Assembly: GCA_019914995.1 (NCBI GenBank)
Contig: CM034139.1
Span: 3,760,461-3,824,460, forward strand
Length of the DNA: 64,000 nt
From: Acanthochlamys bracteata
Lineage: Eukaryota; Streptophyta; Magnoliopsida; Pandanales; Velloziaceae
Direction: 5' to 3'
The translations under genes were made by a program, and so were the position numbers. The notes under the pieces are model-generated. The model was not told the DNA's origin and did no database searches. It was given only the letters and a program-made list of their open reading frames with translations. Shown piece by piece: positions 8,704-19,600 of this stretch (its first letter is position 1; each line of letters begins with the position of its first letter).

Positions 8704-10868
8704 GGTTGTTGTATTTTTTCCTTTTTACATAGTGAAAATGCTTTACCACTGTGGCAAATTTATAGGAGTGAAAAAGTGTGATTAGGTTTCAATATTGATG
8801 ACTACTTTATGAATTCATCTATCTCTTTCTAACAAAAATAATAAATTTGCATGATATGAGTGTAATAAATTGGATATTACTTAGGCCTAGGAAAATAGAT
8901 GATTGCTTAGGAGGTGTTCTTTTACATCCCAAAAAAAATTATTTTCAAAAGTTTTTTTAGAATATAATTTAATTTTTAATTTTTAAAAAAAATTTATTTT
9001 ACAGTAAATAACTTTTTGAAAGAACACATCCTTATTTTAACACATTATACTTTTTATAGTGTTGCTGCATGAACTTTTCCTTAAAATCTAATGCCAAATA
9101 AATATGTTATAATAATTTATTGAAAACAAATTCGCATAAATGCAAATTCCCATATATTTTGAGATTAAGTAATTCTTATTTTTTATTCTTATTAGCATTA
9201 GTGATTCTCTTAAAATTCAATTCCATCTCAAAGCATATGCGAATATGTTTTAATTGTACTGATTTCAATAGATTATGATGCTTCTAATGCTTGACAAGTG
9301 TTAGCTTTTTTCCAATTTAGAAGAGTGAAAGAGGGTATCTCTAATAATGTCTTAATACAAATGTTCATTACTCAGAAGGTAATAAATTGGAGTGATTCAA
9401 GCCTACAAAACTAAAGGATGGTTATCTTCTAAACCATATATTTCAGTCTAACATACCATACACAAAACCTTGACATGTATTATTAACAATGCATTTAAAA
9501 ATAATTATTTACCTAATAAAGTTTGATATGGTAATTAAATGATGAAGAATATTCAGAACCCTCCTTTAGTATCATTTATTCTGTATTCAACCATTCTCGG
9601 AAAGATGAAGACCAAATCAATTTCGATTCGAAGGGTTTGGCATTGCTTTTTCAGAAAGTAACTTTTTTAATTTTTAATTTTATATTTTTCAATACATCTT
9701 TTATAAGTATCTAGAGAATTTATTTAAAATTTTAGAAAGTATAAAAAAGTTTTACATAATAAGATCTTTTTATTGCTTATTTTTATTATTTTTATGAGAT
9801 AAAAAAGTAAAGCTCTTTTCTAAACAAAATAAAAATATAGAAAAACTCTATTTCAAAAACACTTCCAAACGCCTTTAAATTACATGCGGATGGTCGTAGG
9901 ATATGGTGCTCTTTATGGAACCTTCGTGTTGGAAGCCGACAAAAGTTTGTCCTCCTGGTATGATAGGTTTGGGGCGTTTGGCATCACGTTCTCAAAAAAC
10001 ACTCTTCAAATTTTCCAGTTCATATTTTAAAATAATTTTTATGATATTATACAGAATTTATTTAAAAATATAAAAAATTTTACGTTGTAAGATTTTATTA
10101 TTATTTATTATTATTATTTTTTAGATAAAAAAATAGATCTTATATTTTTAAAATATGATAAAAATATTTTTTATTTTAAAAAAATATTTTTAAAAAATAC
10201 TCCCAACGTCTTTTTTGTCATTATTGGACTATTTCTTGCTATTTATATTTTACTCTGTCTTGGAGTGTTAGTTAATACATGTTCTATAGTTTTAGTTAGA
10301 AATTTGAATGGTATCTGGTACAGTAATTTTTGTAGGTAGTTGGTCTCATATTTGTTTTTATGATGACTTTTGCTCTGCTTATCTGGGTAGGTATAGGCTC
10401 AATATCCTATTAATTTTGCACTTGTTGCCAAGGTATGTATGAATTCGTTTTACATCATAGTAACCACCATGTGTTCTTGTTAATTGCATCTTTTTGTTTT
10501 GCATTCTGTACAAAAATATAATTTGAGAAAGATAATTAATATTCCTCATTTAGATGATTAGATCTAAGGGCAATGAAAGTAAACGATCGGAGTATTTTCT
10601 ATGGGTTGTATTTGCATAGGCAATGTTTCTATTGTTCGTGAAGAAGTAATTGAACCTCAAATTAATATTCAGGAAACTTAGATGCTGAATGGAATATGGA
10701 AATGCCTTGTTTGCTTGTGCTATAGTGAGCCTTGCAACGCTTTACTAATTAATATATTTCAAACTAGAGAAATAAAATAGTTCAGTGGAGTTTGCTTCAG
10801 AACCAGGTTAAAGAATGTGTTGAATAGTTGATATCTCTACATCACTAGCTCTAGTTTCCTACTGATTT
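8704..10868. other. Spacer of SPH unit 3
   Basis: Aligns with 152-2306 of unit 1, including its three MITE-like elements. No gene. Homology to the array ends at about 10868. Confidence 0.7.
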
Positions 10869-12996
10869 TTTTTTACTTTGATACCAAATCCTAATGCACA
10901 CTGGCTAAAATAGCTAGTACTTTTAAAATTATATAACCCAGAGGCAAATCTTGCGGTAAGATGGCTAGACAGAGTTTGCAGATGTAAAAGAGGATAATTA
11001 AAAATGTTGGTTGTAGAGGTAAAAGGAAAATCTTTATACTGGTTTTTACTCGGTACTTTTTCCTACTGGATTCCTTATTCTCTCCTTTTTTTAAGTATAA
11101 GTTTCTGACATATACCTAACTTGCAACTACCAGGGACACACCCTTGGCTGCTCAAAAGGCGTAGTGGTATCCGCTTCAACTTAACCATGATTACTGCATC
11201 TAAGTATTAATTTCTAAAACAAAGATATCTCGTGCCAGTTACTATACTAATATTTATCGCAATTTTTCTTTCATCATGTTCAGTCCCTAAACATCGCTTT
11301 AAATATGCCCTATGTTGGCTTCAATAGACATTAACAGTGAAGACTTGAGGATTACTGGACAAAGTTATAACAAGCATTAGTTTCATAAACACTCAAGGCC
11401 ATATGATTCTAAGATTCAGGAAAATCTTAGCATGCAAAAAATGCAGCTTGAACAATTTACAGATACATGGTTATGCAGGATGTCATTCTGCTTTGGGGTC
11501 TCATTCTACTTTGTTGAATGTTGAGTACTTCGTATTGTTAGTTTTTTTGCCGTAATACAATCGTATCCTTCTAAAAGAATTTTAATCTAAGCTTTCTCTT
11601 TTCCCAATATTGTTATAAATAATATTTATTTTCTCCTGTATTGTTCTAGTGCATATCTGGTTAAGAGAGTAGACATATAGTGGGAGAAGCACGAGTGCAG
11701 GCTGTCTGTTCAGGTAAAGGCAAATGTGTTGGAGTTCCTCTGCAATATTTGTGGATCTCAATTCTATAGAGTTGAGATATGTTACAAGTGCAACCATTAC
11801 TCGTTAGTTGTACCAAAAGTACCCACCACTTCCAGGTCCACCATTGGCGCATCCTGATCCTCCGCAATCAAGCGTGCGATATCCGAAACCCAAAAATAGT
11901 TGAATATCAATTTTATAGTGGGCTCCTTCTCGGAGCTCATGTATTGAATCAATTTAGTGAATATGAACTTCAAGGTAAGTTTATTACCCACTAATTAAGG
12001 CACCGTTTTGATAGTAAATTTCAATAATTTTTTATTTTAATATTTTATTATAATTTTTTAAATTTTAAATTAAAATTTATGAAAAATTTTTACTTCTTAA
12101 ACTTTTATTATTATTTATTATTTTTTTGATAAAAAAAGTTCATTAAAAAAAAAAAATTTGTTTAGTAAACACTCCTAAATATTCCTTATTCAGTTATTCG
12201 AAGATTTTGTATTCAATTTCCAACACATACAAAAACTGCTATCTGTTATTTGTGGCCAACACCAGCAACATGCCCATAACAGCACGCAACTCTAGTTAAG
12301 AGACCTTCCAAAGGAAATATGAGTCTAGTTAAGTTGACTAGCACTTGACTTTTTTCCAAGTTCAAGGCATGAGCACAAGCCCATAGTTTCGTTATTGGTA
12401 ACGTTTGCGGTGTTTACTTTTTGTGTATGTACTTGTTCTCAAAGATTAACTGGATTAGCAGAATTAGCGCCGCTAATCCTACAGATAATCCCTTTGAAGA
12501 ACATGAACTTGAAGATTTGTGATCATTCTTGGATTTCAGAATAGGAGTATAGTACAAATAAAGCAAATAATTTGTGAAAATGTTCAAGTACCAAGAACGT
12601 TATGATGATAAACTGCACGCAACATGTCCCCAAATGCACAGCATATAATTGTTAATCATGTGAAAATGGCTACTAGTTCGTACATGTAAATCTTATATTT
12701 TTTCTTGGCCAGTGACGGAGTCCATAAAACTATTCTCTTGTCGTGTTATGTAAATACTAATGTTGAGATGTGCGTTGCATGGCTCTCCATCAACTTCAAT
12801 ACTTCTCCCAATAAGAACTCTAGAGAACTACTCACTACCTTACATTCAATTTTTTTTGAATTGCATTGTCATCAAATTATTTTTTATTCACTTCATTCAC
12901 TAGCTCTCATACATATCAACACGATGGTCTATCTATCATTCTCCAACCTAACAAAAGACAACTCTGCTTCTTCAGCTTTTTTATCTTTGTTGTTCC
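10869..12996. other. Non-coding stretch
   Basis: No gene I can support. Overlapping short ORFs on both strands at 11582-11994 have no recognisable domain; the DNA there is less AT-rich than its surroundings and may be a decayed coding fragment. A MITE-like element lies at about 12002-12176. The ORFs at 12705-13105 are out of frame with the small gene that follows. Confidence 0.5.
12002..12176. mobile_element. Short AT-rich MITE-like element
   Basis: Begins CACCGTTTTGATAGTAAATT and ends TTTAGTAAACACTCCTAAAT, imperfect inverted ends around an AT-only core, of the same general build as the small elements in the SPH spacers. Confidence 0.35.
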
Positions 12997-13356
12997 ATGG
13001 AAGGTGACCAACTTCCTTCTAGCCAGCAATGCCTGTACTACGGCTGCATGGCATCGCCGTCATGGTTCCCTACAGTTGGCCGCAACGGCCGTTTTGAGAT
13101 GGTAGGCCGTGATGCAACAGAGAAGGGTCGGAAATGGCGCGGAATGTTGAAGAGGATAGTGAAGGAAGGGAGAAGAAAAGGTCTGTCCTTTTTGCTTGAT
13201 GCCCATAGCTGTGGGAGTACTAACAACAATGGATTCGGCTACGACCCTGCTGATTACTTGAAAAACTTTGATGATGGTTGTCTCCAGAATGATAGGCTCA
13301 AGTACTGTCTTCAAGATCATCATGGATGGCAAGAAAACCGTCGGACACTCGCATGA
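12997..13356 (+). CDS. Small plant protein with YDPxxYxxNFDDG motif
   Basis: Single exon, 119 residues. I recognise the plant-specific small-protein type that ends with a (Y)DPxSYxxNFDxG signature but cannot attach a function. Visible parts: SWFPTVG (about 20-27), a basic stretch with WRGMLKRIVKEGRRKG (about 47-62), and FGYDPADYLKNFDDG near residue 80-94. There is no signal peptide or membrane segment. A paralogue of almost the same length with SWFP, LKRI and NFDDG in the same order lies at 56502-56858 on the other strand. Start chosen because the alternative upstream frames do not continue. Confidence 0.7.
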   Translation: MEGDQLPSSQQCLYYGCMASPSWFPTVGRNGRFEMVGRDATEKGRKWRGMLKRIVKEGRRKGLSFLLDAHSCGSTNNNGFGYDPADYLKNFDDGCLQNDRLKYCLQDHHGWQENRRTLA

Positions 13357-14567
13357 TTGAGCAATTAGAGGATATCAAGTCTTTCTAATAATTTCTCCAA
13401 GCTTTTAAAATTGTGTATATCATTATGTATATATTTTTGTGTATGGAACTTATGGAAGATGGAATCAATTTAAATGGCTATATTTGATCTACTAAAGTTC
13501 AGTTTCCAAATTTTGTGGGAATATTTAGTTCGGTACTCATCGTTCAAAATTCCCAAAATGCTTGAACACGCCATATCTTCAGTCATTAGTTGGTTGTTAA
13601 GGTAAGACATAGTTAAAATATGTTCAATGATTCACTTACCATGACATAAGTTCATGTCCTAAACTTTCAATGCAACAATAGAACATCAAGAGAGGTGAAA
13701 TCAGTTCAGAGCAAGACCATGACATACCCAAAGTTGACAAAAAGATTTCAAATTCGTTCTAGATAAGAAGTCCATAAGCTCTTAGCTGATACCAACAAGC
13801 TTCACTTTCAAGAAGATAGCACAACAGAGCACAGCTTAAAATGTCCGGGACTGCTCACAAGCATATCCATAAGCTTATCTGTTACATTACAAAAAGGATC
13901 AGAACTCAGATCTTTATATCCAGGACCACCAACCCCACCCCCAGTAGTAAAAGTAACTACTAAATCAAAGCATTAAATCATCCATCTACGGAATTCAGAT
14001 TGTTCGAGGTTATTTATGGTACTGCTTCAAAACAAATTTCTTTTTTAAAAAAATATTTTACTTAAACAGCCCCAAATGACCCAACTTGCAATATAGAGCA
14101 GTGACAATTTGGCGACCCTAAAGCAAATGCTAGTTCTTTTGTCTACTGTCAGAACTCAGAAGACGCACAAAAATTTACTAACTGGATACAAACAATCTAA
14201 TTCGTAAGAGTGCATAAGATGTCGTGCAGCAGATTGACCTTATAAGCTCACCTGTTCGGTAAAATAAGAAGCATGAGCATAAAATCTCAAATACCAAAAG
14301 AAAAAAGACAAGAAAATAAAATAAAATAAAAAATAAAACCTCCTCAAAACTTTCAGAGAGATCGTAAAAACACTTCTTCAAAATTAGAATAGAGATACTT
14401 ATTTCCATAATGGATTCATGCCGCCACTATCCAGGTTTCCTAGGCAAGCCTGTGAATAATAACTAATATGAAAATGAAAATGAAAATGAAAAGACAGTTT
14501 ACTTGGAGCAATTAATTGCTTGCCACGACAAAAATGTTCTTCAAATGATTATCTGCAGGATGATGAT
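13357..14567. other. Non-coding; probable 3' UTRs
   Basis: No gene seen. It is flanked by the 3' ends of the NFDDG protein (left) and of IDH (right). It contains an (ATGAAA)n run at 14468-14490. The ORF at 14178-14408 is low-complexity and not supported. Confidence 0.6.
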
Positions 14568-17500
14568 TCAATCAAGAGCTGCTATGACTGCATCAGTAAC
14601 TTCTTGAGTTGTGCTGCTCCCTCCCAAATCTTTAGTCATGTATTTACCTTCGGCAATCACAAGCTTAACAGCAGTTTCCAACCGGTCAGCAAAAGATGGG
14701 AACTGCAAATGTCGTAGCATCATTGCTGAAGATAGAAGCAAAGCTACAGGGTTTGCCTTCTTCTCTAATACAAGTTTCTCATTTCCAACATTTCCTGCAG
14801 AGGCACCTTGCTCAAAGACTGCATGATCCTGGCCAACATTCCCTGAAGTCACAAATCAATGAACTAAGACCACTGCTAAGATGCATGCAACATAGTTCCT
14901 CCTTTTGATCATAAGCATGAAAAAAGGAACTTGTCAGATAGAAATTTAAATGCTAACAGTAGCTACCTCCTGGCATGACACCAGTTCCTCCAGCAATACC
15001 AGCAGCCGTATTTGCAACTAGATTACCATAAAGGTTTGGTGTTACCTGCAAGCAGGATGCATATCTGCATGAGCGGACAAACTATATCCAATTGGATGGT
15101 AAACGATATAAACAAAACCAATTGAAATAACGTGGAACAGGTGTTGAAGAACTTACTAGTTTGATAATAATGGACCTTTTTCATACTAATTTACATCATA
15201 CAGATTCTTCTAGAAATTACTTTTGAGTGATTTTACCCTGACCTCACTGCAATTTATACCAATAGCCTATTCAGTAGTTGCTAATTCCATATAGGAAATC
15301 CTTCGATTTGCCGTTCAAGGCGGCCAACTTCAAACTTAAAGTAAATATGCCATAACCATATATATTGAAACTTCTGTTCTCCTGATGACAAAGTGACAAC
15401 GTGCAGTCCTCATTTGTTTTATAGCACAATCTCAAGTGTCGATATCCCCTTATTAAGCAAAGATAAAGTTTGATAAAATTCACACAATGCACATATCTAG
15501 TCTAAGACCAAAAAAATTTCAAAATGAAATCTGTTTGCTCTCTTTTTGAAGTTAAGAGAAATCAATGCATGCTCTCTACAAGTAGCATTCACAAGCATCG
15601 ATACAGTATCGTAATAAAACTATGCAGTGCGCTAGTGGGATACGAGAAACTTCTTGTTAGGACTGTATTGGATCGGGTAAACCCGGACCCGAACTATTAG
15701 TAACCAACCCAGACAAAAAATTTCGACCAGTGGGTCAAATCTGTATCTAAAATTTGGACCCATTCATTCAAAGGTTGAGTCCAAGTCTTATGATAAATTT
15801 ATCATGCTTTTTCATAATATTTAGTTTTTAAAGAATTTTATGTGTCGATCGGGATTCGACCCAAATTAAATGAGTTAAATACAGGTCCTATTTCTTTGAC
15901 CGAACCCAAAAAATCAGATCTGGACTGACCTGAAATAAACAAATCCTGTGTGGGTGGGGTCGAATTTTATAACCGAAAGCTTTTGGATCGGGCAATATAT
16001 TATGAGATCCAAATCCCAACAGACCAACTTGCAGTTCTAGTTCTTGTAAAAGGAACAACCTCAGGCATGAGACTAAACATGAGTAGCTACTGTTAAAGGG
16101 TGGTGATTGAGTTCTGAGGTCATTTTAGTGTGAATAGCAGTAGAATTCCAGTTCTTGTCTACAAGAATTTTCACAAATTATTAATTACTATTGTCCCTAA
16201 AAACAAGTCTTAAGTTACACCATCTTTAAAATAGGCTTTTCTCTAATAACTTCATGAAAAGTAACAACTTGCCTGTGTGGATGCTTTCACATATTCAACC
16301 CAAGCTTAGGTAAAGGAGGAGGGTTTGGTTAGGTTGATAGTCAACCACATGATCTTTTCAAACTTTTATGATATGGATTCTTTGCAGGAGGATTCGTGTA
16401 ACAGACATCACTTAATAGGATAATAAGGTTTAAATGAAGTTTCGACACATACAGCCCTTTTGGTTTGTAATTTTCAATATTCGAACGCCCATGCCTAGAT
16501 GTCCGTGGTCATTATTATATGACATAAAAGTTTCCTTGTAAAAGAAGTCAAAGGAAGACCACAATAAGTTCAGTAACATAGGCCGTATTGTCACGAACTC
16601 CGGATTTTTTCCTAATGAGCAGTAGGATCTCCAAATGAGAAGGGGTCTTAGTTGGGTGTTCTTAGGGGTACATGCAAGGGAACATGACATAGCAAATGAA
16701 AGGAGCATATCGAAAAGTGTGTTCAATATTGGGCCTGTAAGAGCAAATTCAGAGGAATACATATAGGTGGGGCAACCTTGTATATAGGTGGGACAATGTA
16801 GGCCAACCGTAAGTGGGCATGTTTCCTAGGCGTCCAATCAGCATTCCATGACAGAAAGGGAGTGCTAAAGTCCCACTTTTATAAACATCATATATAGAAA
16901 GAACACGGAAATATTCTAATAATATATCAAACATGTCCAAAATTTTGCTTCATTCTGTTCAAAATAATCAATACAAAATTTGGACGCAGGTCCACATAAG
17001 GTAGGGAAATCACGCCAAGTGCATGAACCTATTATGTCCTAGACAAATCTAAGGTTGTCTAGTACAGTAGGAAGCATCAACATTCCTTTGCAACAACTTA
17101 CGGGTGTAATTGTTTCACTAGCCATTCAAATATCCAATGAACTTATATGTTTCGCCTAAACTAGGTAAATATTGATCAGTGCTAGTTTAAGGTAGATATT
17201 GGGAGGTCTACTAAACAAATGCAATAATGAAGTCCTTAACGGCCTCAATGTTTCTTGAGTAGGACTACAATAGAACATATATTAATCTCAAACGGATTTA
17301 AAACAACAACCTGGAAACCTCATGAAAGTTAGCTCTTGAGTAGGACTACAACAGAACATACATTATGTAACAAGTTCTTTCTGGTAATTCAGAATAATTA
17401 AAGTTGGTTCTACCAGTGGTGTTCGCATAAGAATCACAACAAGTAGCCTTAAAGAAGAGGCGATAGACCTTTTCAGCCTAGTTCCTGAGACAAATCTATT

Positions 17501-19030
17501 TTAGGATCTAAAAATCATATAGTGTATTTCTTCGTTACTATTAAAACAAAATTGCTACATCTAAAAAGGCCAACCACTAAGATGTCCTATCTTGTCACAA
17601 GCTAAAGATAAAAGACTAGCTTAGCATTCTTCGAAAAATTTTGACAAGCACAGAGACAAAAAGAAGCCAAACAAAAGATAACTTGCATATGAAATTAACC
17701 AAACAGGAATAGTTTACTAAATCTTTGCACCAACTATAATATTCAAGCTTGGAGAACCATCTAATAAGAAACAGAATGTACACATACCATAACATCAAAC
17801 TGTTCTGGCTTTGACACAAGTTGCATACAGCAGTTGTCCACGATGATCTCATTATACTTGATACCTGGATACTTAGTAGCAACTTCACGACAGGATTCTA
17901 AGAACAAGCCATCTGCAAGCTTCATAATATTTGCCTTGTGCACTGCTGTCACTTTCTTTCTGTTGTTCAAGTATGCATACTCGAAAGCATATTTTGCAAT
18001 GCGTTCTGAGCAGAACTTTGTTATTACCTAGTACAGTCGTTGAGTGAGGCAATGTAGCTAAAGAAAAAAATGGTCTAACACAAAGAAACATAATCCAAAA
18101 AACTACAGACTAGAAATCATTCCAAGGGGGTGCATTGTGCTAGAAGGTTTACAAAGTATTACTCTCCATCTTACTAGATGGCCACTTGATCGTAATGTAT
18201 AACTATCTATCATATCCTCCCCTCCACCCCCTCAGCTTCATCAACTTTCCAAATATTTGTATCTACTTCTTCACATTCGTGTCTAAACTCCTTTATAAAA
18301 TATTATTAAAAAATACTAAATAAAAGGCTAGTCCAGGGTCTCAATATTGATTCATGGCCATAATGGAGAATGTCCATAATTTATCCGTCCTCATACATCA
18401 AAGAAAACAACTTTATGCATGAACTAAATTATTCTAAGTGAGAAACTTCAAACCATCAAAATGCCTATTAAGTATGAGGAACAAATATACCTTTAGACTC
18501 TCAACAACACCAGGAACGACCTCATGCTCAAGTCCAGCGTACTCCCCCTCGGTATTCTCCCTAATAACAACAATATCGACATTCTCGTGCCGAGTAGGCA
18601 GCCCAGGGAGATTGAAGCAATTAACAAGCGAAGCATAGAGATCAAGCTCTTTCCTAAGCTGGACATTGAGCGAACTAACACCACCACCAACCGGCGTAGC
18701 AAGTCCACCCTTGAGACAAACCTTGTTCCGTTTAATCGATTCGATCACTTCCGCAGGGACGGTGGTCATATCGCCGTGAACTTCATAAGTCTCAAAGTGT
18801 ACCGGAGCGTGCATGGCTTCCATTACCTGTTGTACAGCGCCGGTAACAAGAGGACCGATACCATCGCCAGGGATCAAGGTCACCGGACGAGGAGCACCAT
18901 CGCCGGGACGAGGCATGTAAGTAACCGATCGCCAGTGACCGGGGAGTGAATTAGGAATGGGGTTAGGGATGCAACGAAGAAGATTCCTTAAGATCGACAC
19001 TGATGGTCGTCTCACGGCAGCGGCGGCCAT
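14568..19030 (-). CDS. IDH1: NAD-dependent isocitrate dehydrogenase, regulatory subunit, mitochondrial
   Basis: Four exons join in frame to 377 residues: 18491-19030, 17788-18027, 14967-15045, 14568-14842. All introns are GT-AG, and intron 2 is 2.7 kb. The Arg-rich N terminus ([19 protein letters not shown]) is a mitochondrial presequence. Family landmarks are LIPGDGIGP at 52-60, [17 protein letters not shown] late in exon 1, [18 protein letters not shown] in exon 2, and [18 protein letters not shown] across exons 3-4, ending [14 protein letters not shown]. The heteromeric enzyme converts isocitrate to 2-oxoglutarate in the TCA cycle. The HGDM and [10 protein letters not shown] context resembles the regulatory rather than the catalytic plant subunits, which I infer by family recall. 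A divergent ycf23-like gene starts 570 bp away. Confidence 0.95.
15655..16025. repeat. Possible repeat in IDH intron 2
   Basis: A stretch rich in GGGT / ACCC words (GGATCGGGTAAACCCGGACC at its left, GGATCGGGCA near its right) differs in composition from the AT-rich intron. It looks like a dispersed repeat, but I see no second copy in the window and no clear ends. Confidence 0.3.
17255..17367. repeat. Short direct repeat in IDH intron 2
   Basis: TCTTGAGTAGGACTACAA followed by (T/C)AGAACATA occurs at about 17255-17281 and again at 17332-17359, spaced about 77 bp apart. It is a small local duplication. Confidence 0.6.
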
Positions 19031-19038
19031 GGTGGACT

Positions 19039-19074
<36 letters not shown>

Positions 19075-19600
19075 TTAGAGGACAAACAGAATCGAATTGG
19101 ATTGATTTGAATGAAAAATTGAGAGATTTGAGTTGGAGAAGGAGAAAAAGAAATTTTCTGTTTTTTTTTTTTTTTTTTTTTGAGAATAAAATGCTGAGGT
19201 GAAATAGGAAAAAGAATTACCGGAGATTAGTACGTATTTTAATTGATTAAAAATTAGAATTGTGATTTTTTAAAATTTAATTAAACTATATTCAATAAAA
19301 TAAACTACAATTGGAATAGATTTGGAATAAATTAAAAAATAAAAGTAAACTTAAAACTCAAAATTTGGTAAGAAAAGTAAATTCGTAGAAACGGAAGAAC
19401 ATGATGGATATTGTTGGAACCTTCTCTGTATATCAAATTATGTTTTGCCCCTTCGCTGGTCGTTTATAGTTTCGTCCTTATACTTTGAACAATTTGCAGT
19501 TTGGATTTCTTCGCACTATTATATAACCTTATCAACTCCCCCATTGTTGTTCTCAGAGAGGAAGCAGAGAAGATAGATTTGAAAGAATAGATAAAAGTCC
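19031..19600. promoter_or_regulatory. Shared divergent promoter region between IDH and ycf23
   Basis: 570 bp between the two ATGs. It contains a (TC)n microsatellite at 19044-19071, just upstream of the IDH start and probably in its 5' UTR; a T-run at 19161-19181; and TATATAA at 19520-19526, about 75 bp before the ycf23 ATG. No other gene fits in this space. Confidence 0.6.

Larger units (their letters stand above)
1..10868. repeat. Tandem array of 2.8-kb SPH units (about 2.7 copies)
   Basis: Positions 1-2811 realign with 2812 onward, and again with 8553 onward once the hAT insertion is removed. Each unit is an SPH gene plus about 2.4 kb of spacer, near-identical over its whole length with small indels and scattered substitutions. 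Homology in the third unit stops at about 10868, where the run after ACTGATTTT changes to unrelated sequence, before the next SPH coding region. The array continues off the left edge. The high identity of non-coding DNA points to recent duplication or gene conversion. Confidence 0.9.

Noticed and set aside
11582-11994. Possible small gene on either strand
   Set aside because: Four overlapping ORFs on both strands, none with a domain, start context or splice structure I could support.
18524-18949. 141-aa plus-strand ORF
   Set aside because: Antisense to IDH exon 1, which is clearly coding on the minus strand.
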